A stretch of 64,000 nucleotides of DNA from Planctomycetota bacterium (GTDB lineage: Bacteria; Planctomycetota; B15-G4; SIAN01): contig SIAN01000003.1 of the NCBI GenBank assembly GCA_009691715.1, positions 62,001 through 126,000 of the forward strand, written 5' to 3'. The notes beneath the pieces are model-generated. The model was not told where the DNA came from. It ran no database searches and was given only the letters and a program-made list of their open reading frames with translations. Positions 52,449 through 61,038 of this stretch are shown one piece after another. The position numbers and the translations under genes are program-made. Positions within the stretch are counted from its first letter, which is position 1, and every line of letters starts with the position of its first letter.

Positions 52449-53669
52449 ATGAAGTCGGTGGCCGTATCGATCGCGTGCGCGTTCTTCGCTCCCAGCGCCG
52501 ACGCCTTCGACATCATCGAACTGCGTGACGGATCGCGACTCGCCGGTGAGCTCCGCAGCACGAAGCACGGGATGATCCTGACCAGCCCTCTCGGGCGCCT
52601 CCACATCGAGACGGAGCAGGTCGCGCGCGTGGTGCGCCGCAACGAGTTGCTGGCTCGATTTGAGGCCGCGAAGGCCGCTGCCGGCAATCAGGCGCACGCG
52701 CTTGCGTCGCTCGTCGGGTTCGCACTCGAACGCGGGCTCTATCCGGAGGCGTTTGACGCCTGCGATGGCGCCGCCGCGGCGGGCGGCGGCGCGGGCGGCG
52801 GCCCGGGCGGCGGCGCGGGCATCAGCGTGAGCGTCCTCGCCGAACTGCGCGCACGACTGATCGCGGAGGCCCTGCTGGACGGCGTCTGCGCGACGCTTCC
52901 GCCAAACGACGATGAGGTGCGCCGCAAGCTGCTCGCGCGCATCACCGGTAGCAGCGTGAGCCGATCTGCCTGCGCTGAACAACTGCTGTTGGCCGGTCCG
53001 CGGCAGGAGACCGAATCGTTCCTTCTCGACCGCCTGGCAAACGGGCCGTGCGGCGAGCGCCGCGGCGCCGCGCACCTGCTCAGCCGACGGCCCGAGGAGC
53101 GTGTCCTCGGCAAGCTCGTCCGCGCCTCGCTGCTCGACAGCGACGCGAACGTGAGAGAAACGGCTCGCGCCGGTGCCTTGGCCTCACACCATCCGCAACT
53201 CGTTGTTGCCTACTTGAAGGCGCTCGAGACCGACTCCGCAGCGTTACGCGAGCGCGCCTATCCGGCGCTCGCGGAGATTCGTGATCCGCGCGCGGTCGAC
53301 GGGCTGATCGCGATGCTCGAACCGCGGCGGGCCGCGGGCGGAAGCGGTGGCGCCTCGCTTCCGCGCGCGCACATCTTCTTCGGCGAGCAGCGCGCGTTCG
53401 TGCAGGACTTCGACGTCGAGATCGCGCAGGGGGCGGTGATCGCGAAGCCGGTGATCGGCGTGCTGCAATCAGGCGTCGCTCTTGACATCGCGGTGGCCGG
53501 AGTCTTCGTCATCCGGGCCGAGGAACGGCGCGTCGTGCTCGGCGCGTTGCGCCGGCTGACGGGCGTAGAACTCGGCGGCGGAGAACTCGGCAACGCCGCG
53601 CTCGCTTGGCGGTCGTGGTGGTCGGCACAGGGCGGCGCGCTGCCGCCGTTGGTCGCCGCCGCGCACTGA
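52449..53669 (+). CDS. Exported HEAT-repeat protein with a secretin-like C-terminal segment
   Basis: A 406-residue protein with an N-terminal signal-like segment (residues 3-20). Residues 20-62 form a dG-type beta module (IIELRDGSRLAGELRS). Residues 170-290 are HEAT/PBS-lyase-like helical pairs (RGAAHLLSRRPEERVLGKLVRA, EIRDPRAVDGLIAMLEP). Residues 306-347 (the run begins RAHIFFGEQRAFVQDFDVEI) match, without gaps, a 42-residue part of both secretin cores in this window, 22 and 21 identities by hand count. A Trp-rich end (ALAWRSWWSAQGG) follows. A Gly/Ala run (about 107-125) is low complexity. It lies between comEC and comM on the same strand. The function is unknown; contact with a secretin is a guess. 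Confidence 0.78.
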   Translation: MKSVAVSIACAFFAPSADAFDIIELRDGSRLAGELRSTKHGMILTSPLGRLHIETEQVARVVRRNELLARFEAAKAAAGNQAHALASLVGFALERGLYPEAFDACDGAAAAGGGAGGGPGGGAGISVSVLAELRARLIAEALLDGVCATLPPNDDEVRRKLLARITGSSVSRSACAEQLLLAGPRQETESFLLDRLANGPCGERRGAAHLLSRRPEERVLGKLVRASLLDSDANVRETARAGALASHHPQLVVAYLKALETDSAALRERAYPALAEIRDPRAVDGLIAMLEPRRAAGGSGGASLPRAHIFFGEQRAFVQDFDVEIAQGAVIAKPVIGVLQSGVALDIAVAGVFVIRAEERRVVLGALRRLTGVELGGGELGNAALAWRSWWSAQGGALPPLVAAAH

Positions 53670-53745
53670 CCCGTCCGCCACTTCCTCGTCCGCCCATTCC
53701 TCGTGCGCCGGGTCACCGCCGGTTCCATCCGCCGTCTTGCGCCGC

Positions 53746-55362
53746 ATGGAACAAGAACCGATCGATGAAGACGCGGTCGAGGCGCTTGCCTGCGCCCGCG
53801 GCGCGACGCTGCAGGACCTCTCGGCCGTACCGGTTGAAGTGGAGGTGCGGCTGCTTCGCGGCCTGCTCGGACTGGTAAAGATCATCGGCCTGCCCGACTC
53901 CGCGTTGCGGGAGAGCCGGGAACGCGTCGCCGCCGCGATCAAGGCCAGCGGCCTGCCTTTCCCCGAACGCTCGCTGCTGATCAATCTGGCACCGGCCGAG
54001 ACGCGAAAAGTCGGTCCCGGCCTCGATTTGCCGATCGCCTGCGCAATCCTCGCGGCGACCGAGCAGTTGCCGCGCGCGGCGCTGGCGCGACCGCTCCTGT
54101 TCGGCGAGCTCGCACTCGACGGTCGCATCCGACCCGTTCGCGGCGCGGTCGCGGTCGCGCTCGAAGCCCGCCGCGAAGGGCGTCCGTTGCTGGCGCCGCG
54201 CTCGCTGCTGCCGGAGCTCGCGTTGGTGCGAGGGCTCGCGGTCGTCGGCGTCGACACCCTCCACGAGACGGTCGCGATCCTGCGCGGCGAACGGCCGTGG
54301 CGGGAGATCGCGCCGCCGCCGCCGCCGCGAGAGTCAGCGCCCGACCTGACGTTCGACGCAATCCTCGGGCAGGACGAGGCGAAGTCGGTGGTCACGGCGG
54401 CGGCGGCAGGCGGCCACCATCTGCTGCTGACGGGCCCGCCCGGCACTGGCAAAAGCATGCTGGCGAAGAGCCTCGCTGCACTGCTGCCCGATCTCGACGA
54501 GGCGACCGCGCTCGAGGTCACCTGCATCCACTCGGCCGCCGGACTGCCACCGCGTGCGACGCCGCTGCGGCCGCCGCTGCGCAGCCCCCACTGTTCCGTG
54601 ACGCTGGCCGGTCTCGCCGGCGGAGGCACGGTGCCGCGACCGGGCGAGCTGACGTTGGCGCACCGCGGCGTGCTGTTCCTCGATGAATTGCCGCAGTTCC
54701 GCCGCGAAACGATCGACCTGCTGCGTTCGCCGCTCGAGGACGGTCAGATCGTCCTCGCCCGCGCCGGCCGCTCGCTCGCGTTCCCCACCCGGTTCCAGTT
54801 GGTGGCGGCGATGAACCCCTGCCCCTGCGGCAACGCCGGCGAACCCGACGGTGCCTGCTCCTGCTCTCCCGCGATGATCTTGCGCCATCGCGCAAGGCTT
54901 TCGGGCGCGATCCTCGATCGGATCGACCTGTCGGTTCGCGTCCCGTTTGTGCCGGCAGAGCAGCGGCTCCGCTCGGCACCGGCGCGATCGCTCGAAGCGG
55001 TGAAGGCCCGCGTCGTCGCGGTGCGCGCCCGCTCCCGCGCCCGCAACCATGGCGTGCTGAACGGCGAGCTGCCAGCGTGCGAACTCGCTGACCCCTCGCG
55101 CCTCGCACCCGCTGCACGCGACTGGCTCGCACGCACCATCGATCGGCTGCGCCTGTCGCTGCGGGCGCACCACCGGATGCTGCGCGTAGCGCAGACGTTG
55201 GCCGACCTCGACGACGCCCCGGCGATCGAGCTGCCGCATCTGGCGCGCGCGCTCGCCTACCGCGAGCCCGAACTGGCCGACGAGCCGATTGCGGCAGCGA
55301 TGCCGCTCAATTTGCGAGCGGCAACCCGAGATGCGGCGCGACCCACCACACCCATGCCGTGA
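53746..55362 (+). CDS. comM: YifB/ComM family Mg-chelatase-like AAA+ ATPase
   Basis: A 538-residue AAA+ ATPase of the YifB/ComM family, of the expected size. The N-terminal domain has VPVEVEVRLLRGLLGLVKIIGLPDSALRESRERV, typical of the Lon-protease-like/ChlI N-domain, and PGLDLPIACAILAA. The AAA+ domain has Walker A LLLTGPPGTGKS, Walker B LFLDELPQF and the Cys-rich NPCPCG...CSC zinc-like loop, ending with the Mg-chelatase C-domain. ComM aids branch migration in natural transformation in other bacteria. The ATG at 53746 (fourth codon of the longest frame) is used. Its 3' end overlaps the convergent transporter by 56 bases. Confidence 0.92.
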   Translation: MEQEPIDEDAVEALACARGATLQDLSAVPVEVEVRLLRGLLGLVKIIGLPDSALRESRERVAAAIKASGLPFPERSLLINLAPAETRKVGPGLDLPIACAILAATEQLPRAALARPLLFGELALDGRIRPVRGAVAVALEARREGRPLLAPRSLLPELALVRGLAVVGVDTLHETVAILRGERPWREIAPPPPPRESAPDLTFDAILGQDEAKSVVTAAAAGGHHLLLTGPPGTGKSMLAKSLAALLPDLDEATALEVTCIHSAAGLPPRATPLRPPLRSPHCSVTLAGLAGGGTVPRPGELTLAHRGVLFLDELPQFRRETIDLLRSPLEDGQIVLARAGRSLAFPTRFQLVAAMNPCPCGNAGEPDGACSCSPAMILRHRARLSGAILDRIDLSVRVPFVPAEQRLRSAPARSLEAVKARVVAVRARSRARNHGVLNGELPACELADPSRLAPAARDWLARTIDRLRLSLRAHHRMLRVAQTLADLDDAPAIELPHLARALAYREPELADEPIAAAMPLNLRAATRDAARPTTPMP

Positions 55363-56890
55363 TCACCACGGCAGAGAGGAGATCGAGCACCAGACCGACC
55401 CGGACCATGTCGCCGATGCGCAGCCTGCGTGTGGCGAAGACGATGGCGTTTGGAGCGGTGCCGGCCGGCATCATGAACCCGCAACTCGCTGCGAGCGTCG
55501 CCGTGACCAGCAGCAGCGCCGGCGCGATGCCGAGGCGCGGCGCGACCGCCGACAGGATGGGCAGCAGCACCTGCGCGCACGCGGTGTTGTTCATGAACTC
55601 GGAGACGGCCGTCACGAACAGGCACGTCGCGAGCAGCACCAGGATGTGCGGCGTGCCGTCCAGCGAACGGGCGAGCGCTTGACCGAGGATCTCGGAAAGG
55701 CCGCTGGTCTTGAACGCGTCGCCGAGCGCGAAACCGCCACCGAAGAGGAGCAGGATCCCCCACGGCAGCTTCTGCTCCGCCTCGTGCCAGTCGAGCAGCG
55801 GGACCCGGCCGCCGTGAGACGGCGCCGCCATCCCGGGAGCCGGCCTCACCCGCACGACGAAGCAGAGCAGCGTGAGCAGCATCGCGACCGTGCCGTCGCT
55901 GATCGTCCCCTTCACCCAGCGGATCGATCCCGGAAGGCTCTGTTGCGCCCAGCCGAACCAATCGCGGCCGTCGACTTCGATCGGCTCGCGCGTGATCCAG
56001 AGCAACGCCGCCGCGGTGAACAGCAGCGCCACCCACCATTCGCCGCTGCACCAGGGCGGCAGCGCAGCGCGTTCGGCGCGGACGACCGCACGCGTCGCGC
56101 TCGCGCCGACTCGCGGGAGCCGGTGCGCGAGGACCGCGCCGTAGAGAAGTGCCAACAACAGCGCCAACGGCGCGAACGCGACCATCCACTGCAGGAAGGT
56201 CACCTCGGGCGGGCCGCCTGGTTCGCCGGCGTGGAAATCGCGGAGGTAGCGCTCGCGGAAGACGAGGTTCGGCGGCGTGCCAACGTAGGTGCCGAGTCCG
56301 CCGGCGGTCGCGCCATACGCGATCGCCAGCAGCAGCGAACGCTCGAAGCGCGGCCGCACCTCCTCGCCGAGCTCGGCACCGAGCCGGCGCCCGACGGCGA
56401 GCGCGATCGGCAGCAGGACCAGCGTCGTCCCGCTGTTGCTGATCCACATCGATATCAGCGCGGCCGACAACGTGAAGCCGATCACCAGTCTGCGGGGGGC
56501 ACCGCCGAGCAGCGCCAGCACCCCGAGCGCGAGGCGGCGATGAAGTCCCCACCGTTCGATCGCCAACGCCAGCAGAAAGCCGCCGAGCAGGAGGATCAGC
56601 AAGTCCTCCATGTAGAGGCGCGCGACCTCGCCGGCCGGCTTCAGCCCGAACGCCGGGAGGAGCACCAACGGCAGCAGCGAAGTCGCTGCGATCGGCAACG
56701 CTTCGAGCACCCACCAGGTGGCGACCCACGCCGTGATCGCGAGCGTGTACAGCGGAGGACCCGTGATGCCGCCCGGCTGCCACGCGAGCAACAGCGTGCA
56801 TGCGAGAGGACCGGCCGCGACCGCCCACGGCCGCGAGCGCCGCGCGGCGTGCAGGTCGGTGTCTTCGGGTCCGTTGTTCAAGTGCCGCAT
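55307..56890 (-). CDS. SLC13/DASS family anion transporter
   Basis: A 527-residue secondary transporter of the divalent anion:sodium symporter family with about 11-12 hydrophobic helices. Family Na/substrate motifs appear twice: ISNSGTTLVLLPIA and MNNTACAQVLLPI, in the two inverted-repeat halves. The SNT-type elements and the C-terminal GTAPNAIVFATRRL segment are typical. It imports dicarboxylates, citrate or sulfate in relatives; the substrate is unknown. The ATG at 56890 overlaps the cutA stop by 13 bases. Confidence 0.93.
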   Translation of the reverse strand: MRHLNNGPEDTDLHAARRSRPWAVAAGPLACTLLLAWQPGGITGPPLYTLAITAWVATWWVLEALPIAATSLLPLVLLPAFGLKPAGEVARLYMEDLLILLLGGFLLALAIERWGLHRRLALGVLALLGGAPRRLVIGFTLSAALISMWISNSGTTLVLLPIALAVGRRLGAELGEEVRPRFERSLLLAIAYGATAGGLGTYVGTPPNLVFRERYLRDFHAGEPGGPPEVTFLQWMVAFAPLALLLALLYGAVLAHRLPRVGASATRAVVRAERAALPPWCSGEWWVALLFTAAALLWITREPIEVDGRDWFGWAQQSLPGSIRWVKGTISDGTVAMLLTLLCFVVRVRPAPGMAAPSHGGRVPLLDWHEAEQKLPWGILLLFGGGFALGDAFKTSGLSEILGQALARSLDGTPHILVLLATCLFVTAVSEFMNNTACAQVLLPILSAVAPRLGIAPALLLVTATLAASCGFMMPAGTAPNAIVFATRRLRIGDMVRVGLVLDLLSAVVITAWVWWVAPHLGLPLAN

Positions 56891-57216
56891 TCCCGCGCCA
56901 CCCAGTCGAGGTAGCGGTCGAATCCGGCGACGATCGGGAGCGCCACGATCTCCGGCAGTTCGTAGGGGTGGAGCGCGCGGACGCGGGCGCACAGCGCCTC
57001 GAAACGAGCGGCGGTCGTCTTCGCCAGCAGGAGGATCTCGCTGGTCGAGTCGATCGCGCCGTTCCAGCGGAAGCGCGATTCGAGCGGGCCGAGGCGACCG
57101 ACGCATGCGGCGAGGCGTTCGCTGACGAGAGCCGTCGCCAGAATTTCGGCGCACGCCGCATCAGGCGCGGTGATCAGCACGACGACACACGGCTCGCGGC
57201 TCGCAGATTCAGCCAT
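56878..57216 (-). CDS. cutA: CutA1 family divalent cation tolerance protein
   Basis: A 112-residue protein of the CutA1 family, a trimeric ferredoxin-like fold linked with copper and other metal tolerance. Typical segments are VLITAPDAACAEILATALVSERLAACV, RFRWNGAIDSTSEILLLAKT (the core W-G motif) and LHPYELPEIVALPIVAG. Normal length. The start is the conserved one. It is followed by the overlapping anion transporter gene; the pair is probably one transcript. Confidence 0.94.
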   Translation of the reverse strand: MAESASREPCVVVLITAPDAACAEILATALVSERLAACVGRLGPLESRFRWNGAIDSTSEILLLAKTTAARFEALCARVRALHPYELPEIVALPIVAGFDRYLDWVARECGT

Positions 57217-57241
57217 CTCGGCGGGACTATACTCCCGTGCA

Positions 57242-58765
57242 ATGCAGCGCTCGCCGCTCCTTCTCCTGGGTGTTCTCGTGCTGGCGTTGCTCGCGCGCGC
57301 CTGGGTGCGACCGGTCTACGTCGGTGCGCCCGACCCTGCCGCGACCACCGCCGCGTTCGGCATCGCCCACCCGTTCGGCGATGACCTGAAGGGCGCGAGC
57401 GACGCGCTGCATTCGCTGCTTCCGCGAAGTCTGCTGCGCGAAGGTCTTGGCGCCACCGGCGGATGGCCGCTGCTCAATCCGACCGATGTCGGGCCTGCCG
57501 AATTCTTCTACTACGACCACCATCCGCCTGGCATCTCGTTACTCACGGCGCTGGCATTCCAGCTGTTCGGGACGAGCGAGCTCACGGCGCGATCGGTCGC
57601 ATTGCTGTTCTCGACCGTGACGCTGCTGATCGTCGCGATGGTGGCTCGGCGCGCCGGAGGCAACATCGTCGCAGCGCTCGCCGTGCTCGCAGTGGCAGCA
57701 CCGCCGGGCGGCCTCTACTGGGCCACCCATCTCGACTACCCGGTGCCGACGATGGCGGCCTGCGCGCTGTTCCTCGCGCTCGCCGCGCGCGACGACCTCG
57801 ACAAACTCGGCCGGTTTGGTCTTTGCGCCGCGCTCACGAGTGCGCTCTGCTTCGACTCCCTCGCGGTGCTGGCCCCAGCGGCGCTCTTCATCGATCGGCT
57901 CTGCTTCGGGCCTCGCGGCGCGCGACGCCTGCTCGGCTGGCCGTGCGTCGGCGCCGCCATCACTGGCATCCTCGCGCTCTGGAAGTTGTTCCAGCTCGAG
58001 CGCTACGGTCACGGCGACGTCGGCTTGGTCGCGAACATCGCGCGAACCTGGATGCTTCCGGATGGAGTGACCTCGGGGGCGTGGTGGCGCGCCGTCGAGG
58101 GCCACCTGCGCGACCTCGTCACGCCGCTCGGTGAGGGCGTGCTCGCGTGGGGTGTGCTGCGCTCGCTGCTTCCCGGCGGAGACGCCTCGCTCAAGCGGTT
58201 CGTGCGAACCTCCGCGCTACTGGCCGCCGGCGCTGGCCTGCTGCCGCGGCTGCGGGCCTGGGACCATCCGTACTTCCAGCTCTACTGGCTGCTCCCGCTC
58301 GGTGGCTGCGCGGCGTTGCTGTTCGCGGCGCTACTGAATCGTGCCGTCGTGCCACCCCCTCCCGCAGACCTTCGAGTCAAGGCAACGGCCGGGCGATCAC
58401 CGTCGCTCGCGGCGCGCAAGCTGTTCGCGGCCATGGTGGCGGTCGCATTCGTCATCCTCGGCGTGCGCGAGTTGCCACGTTCGACCATCGATCCGACTCG
58501 TCCCTCGGCACATCGGCTCGGCCTGGAGCTCGCGGCACAAGTGCCCGCCGAAGCGAAGGTGGTGTTCGTGCCGGAGAGCGTCCGGCTCAACATCATCACC
58601 CTCTGCTGGTACGGCGGACGGATGGTGGCACCGGTGCCCGGCGATCCGCCCGACCCTGCCGCACTCGCGCCGGCACTGGCTCCCTACGGCCTCGCCGGCC
58701 TACCCGCGTGGTGGGCGAAGGGCGATCCGTGGCCAGGACGCGACGGGGTGCGTCGACTCGAGTAG
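57242..58765 (+). CDS. GT39/ArnT-like membrane glycosyltransferase
   Basis: A 507-residue polytopic membrane protein with an N-terminal helix (LLLLGVLVLALLARAWV), a periplasmic loop with EFFYYDHHPPGISLLTALAFQLFG (the His-Pro-Pro/acidic motif seen in dolichyl-phosphate mannose or undecaprenyl-sugar transferases), and about ten further helices (for example VTLLIVAMVARRAGG, AALLFAALLNRA). C-terminal soluble part of about 90 residues. It would transfer a sugar from a polyprenyl-phosphate donor to a periplasmic acceptor; protein or lipid A acceptors are both possible. The ATG at 57242 fits a clean N-terminal helix. Confidence 0.82.
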   Translation: MQRSPLLLLGVLVLALLARAWVRPVYVGAPDPAATTAAFGIAHPFGDDLKGASDALHSLLPRSLLREGLGATGGWPLLNPTDVGPAEFFYYDHHPPGISLLTALAFQLFGTSELTARSVALLFSTVTLLIVAMVARRAGGNIVAALAVLAVAAPPGGLYWATHLDYPVPTMAACALFLALAARDDLDKLGRFGLCAALTSALCFDSLAVLAPAALFIDRLCFGPRGARRLLGWPCVGAAITGILALWKLFQLERYGHGDVGLVANIARTWMLPDGVTSGAWWRAVEGHLRDLVTPLGEGVLAWGVLRSLLPGGDASLKRFVRTSALLAAGAGLLPRLRAWDHPYFQLYWLLPLGGCAALLFAALLNRAVVPPPPADLRVKATAGRSPSLAARKLFAAMVAVAFVILGVRELPRSTIDPTRPSAHRLGLELAAQVPAEAKVVFVPESVRLNIITLCWYGGRMVAPVPGDPPDPAALAPALAPYGLAGLPAWWAKGDPWPGRDGVRRLE

Positions 58766-58773
58766 CGGATCGC

Positions 58774-59565
58774 TCAGCGACCCAGCCCGAGCCGCTCCGC
58801 ACAGAGATCGTCGATCCCGCGGATCCGCCGGATCTTCGACTGCACGGCGGCGATGTCGTACGGCACTCGCCACCACTCAACGCGGTCGTCGTGCAGCACC
58901 GCGTAGCAGGCGGCGGTGTTGCCGTCGCGCGGTTGGCCGACGGAGCCGACGTTGATGAACGCCTTTTCGCGACCGAAGACGTAGCGGCCGTCGAGTTCCT
59001 CCGGCGTCCGGTGGCCGACCCCCTCGATGAACACGCCTGGTTGATGGGTGTGCCCGAAGAAGCCGATCCGCGGCACCCGAGCGAAGATCTCCTCCATCTT
59101 CTGCGGCGCGAAGACGACATCCGACTTCATGACGTATTCGCGAACCGGATCACGCGGCGAGCCATGCACGAACAACAGGTCGCCGCGCTGTTCGCTGGGT
59201 TCGAGTTGCTGCAGGAACGTCCAGCGCGCGCGCTTGGCCGCCGGCTTGAACATGCCGGGCCGGATCATCTCGCGGTTCGTCTCGAGCGCCTGGCGCGCGA
59301 TCGGATTGAAGTCTTCGGCGCCGCTGAAGACCGCGTCGTCGTGGTTGCCGCGCAGGACAAGGCTGCAGCGCGAGCGAACCAGGTCGATGACCGGCTCGGG
59401 CTCGGGTCCGTAACCGACGATGTCGCCAAGGCAGTAGACATCGGCCATGCGTCGCGCATCGATGTCGCGCAGGACAGCGGTGAGCGCCTCGAGGTTCGAG
59501 TGCAGGTCCGAGATGAGCGCGATCGGTCCGGCCACGGGAACCTCGCCCGACGACACCGCTTCCAT
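58774..59565 (-). CDS. Metallophosphoesterase
   Basis: A 263-residue calcineurin-like phosphoesterase. Metal-site motifs: IALISDLHSNLEAL (D-x-H), YCLGDIVGYGPEPEPVI, LVLRGNHDDAV, LFVHGSPRDPV and GFFGHTHQPGVFI. FINVGSVGQPRDG is typical of the prokaryotic YfcE/diadenosine tetraphosphatase-like group. The substrate is unknown. The ATG at 59565 is chosen because it begins the family N-terminus; an ATG at 59592 would add 9 residues. Its stop is 8 bases from the convergent glycosyltransferase stop. Confidence 0.92.
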   Translation of the reverse strand: MEAVSSGEVPVAGPIALISDLHSNLEALTAVLRDIDARRMADVYCLGDIVGYGPEPEPVIDLVRSRCSLVLRGNHDDAVFSGAEDFNPIARQALETNREMIRPGMFKPAAKRARWTFLQQLEPSEQRGDLLFVHGSPRDPVREYVMKSDVVFAPQKMEEIFARVPRIGFFGHTHQPGVFIEGVGHRTPEELDGRYVFGREKAFINVGSVGQPRDGNTAACYAVLHDDRVEWWRVPYDIAAVQSKIRRIRGIDDLCAERLGLGR

Positions 59566-59705
59566 GCCGCTCGCCACTACCGATCGGCGCATTCGCCGAC
59601 GATGGTCGCGGATGATAGCCGCGAGCGACGGCACCGCCGCGAGCACGAGTGGACGCCGCGTGATGATCCGCCGGACCCGCGAATGCACGCGGTGCACTCC
59701 GGGAG

Positions 59706-60920
59706 TTATTCCCGGCCATCGATGCTCCAAGCCAGCACGCCCTCGATCACGAGAGCTACCGTGCGAAGCTCGCCGCGCACGGCCGCAGCAAGGAGCGTCC
59801 GTGGCTCCTGCGCGCCGCCATCGCGCCGCTCGACCAGCTGAAAGGTCGCCCGATCACCCGCTTCGAGCTCGGCGCGCGCGAGTCCGAGCGCCGTGCGCCC
59901 GCCCTGCGTCGCGGCCGCGAACAGGACATCGTCGGCAAGCTCATCGTCGGCGCCCCGCCATGCGGCGAGCTCGTCCCAAAGATCGAGTCCCTCGTTGCTG
60001 GCGCGCGAGTCCGTGCCGAGGGCCAGAACAACGCCAAGCCGGAGGGCCGTGCGCAGTGGCGCCGGCGGATGGCCGAAGTAACGCCAACTACGCGGGCAAT
60101 GGACCAGCGGCCAGCGATTCAATGCGCACTGCTCGAGCTCACGGTCGCTGAGGCCATTGCCGTGGATCACGACGAATCCCGCGGGCGGCTGCAACCGCGC
60201 GATCGCCGCCAGGGCACCCGACTCGACTCCTGTCCATCGCGGCGATTCGACCCGCCAGCGCTCGAAGAGTTGTTGCAACCCGCCTCGGCGGTGGCAGAGC
60301 AACTCCATCTCCTCCTGAGACTCCGCGATGTGGCTGGCGATCGGTGTCCCGAGTCGTGCGGCGCAGCGGAACGCCGCGCGGTAGACCTCCGGAGCGGTCG
60401 AATACGGGGCGTGCGGCGAGATGCCGCGACGCAACCGTCCCGCCTGTGCCACCTCGCGCTCGAGCAACTGTTCGAGCGAGTCGAGCGCGCCGGGGGCAGG
60501 CGATCCGAGCCACTCCCGATACGACACGCCCTCGAAAGGAAACTCCGACAACACCGACCATGCCGAGCCGAGCGAATCGATGTCACCGATGGCCGAGCAA
60601 CCGCTGGCGAGGAGCGCCGCTGCGCCCTCGCGGATCGCCGACGCCAGCGAGGCCGGCGTCGACTGCGCCCGGCGCGAAGCCACCACGGCGGCGACCCAAT
60701 CGGCGAACGTCGCGTGCGGCAGCGTTTCGCCGGCCACACCCGACAAGTCGAGGTGAGCGTGTGCATTCGCGAAAGCCGGAAGCGCGAGCCGGCGCAGAGC
60801 CCGTCTGTTCGTCGACGCAGGCATCGCGTCGACGCGAAGCGGTCCTCCAGGCGCGGCCGCGAGACTCTGCGGCCCGATCATCCGACCTGACTGAAGCGCG
60901 CCGTCGACGACCCACTGCAT
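59706..60920 (-). CDS. Amidohydrolase (cytosine deaminase/chlorohydrolase-like)
   Basis: A 404-residue metal-dependent hydrolase of the COG0402 type. Metal ligands: AFANAHAHLDLS (HxH), GTPIASHIAESQEEM (His), VVIHGNGLSD and LALGTDSRASNEGLDLW (Asp). The TIM-barrel body is intact. Family members deaminate nucleobases or related ring compounds; a role in the futalosine pathway is conceivable but unsupported here. The ATG at 60920 fits. It follows a terminator on the same strand, so it is probably a transcript of its own. Confidence 0.9.
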   Translation of the reverse strand: MQWVVDGALQSGRMIGPQSLAAAPGGPLRVDAMPASTNRRALRRLALPAFANAHAHLDLSGVAGETLPHATFADWVAAVVASRRAQSTPASLASAIREGAAALLASGCSAIGDIDSLGSAWSVLSEFPFEGVSYREWLGSPAPGALDSLEQLLEREVAQAGRLRRGISPHAPYSTAPEVYRAAFRCAARLGTPIASHIAESQEEMELLCHRRGGLQQLFERWRVESPRWTGVESGALAAIARLQPPAGFVVIHGNGLSDRELEQCALNRWPLVHCPRSWRYFGHPPAPLRTALRLGVVLALGTDSRASNEGLDLWDELAAWRGADDELADDVLFAAATQGGRTALGLARAELEAGDRATFQLVERRDGGAQEPRTLLAAAVRGELRTVALVIEGVLAWSIDGRE

Positions 60921-60964
60921 GGTTGTCGCCCGCTCGCTCCTCTCGCCAAGCTGCAGGCGAGAAC

Positions 60965-61002
60965 AAAAAAGGGGCGCGCGAGATCGGTCGATCCCGCGCG
61001 CC
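60965..61002 (-). terminator. Intrinsic terminator after the giant glycine-rich gene
   Basis: On the minus strand GGCGCGCGGGATC (61002-60990), a 4-base loop and GATCTCGCGCGCC (60985-60973) pair over 13 positions with one G-U wobble, followed by CC and a run of six T (60970-60965). This is the best canonical terminator seen in the window; it ends the transcript of the long gene at 61039. Confidence 0.85.
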
Positions 61003-61038
61003 GCCAGCGAAGCTCAATTCACGGCGAAGTTCAGCTGA

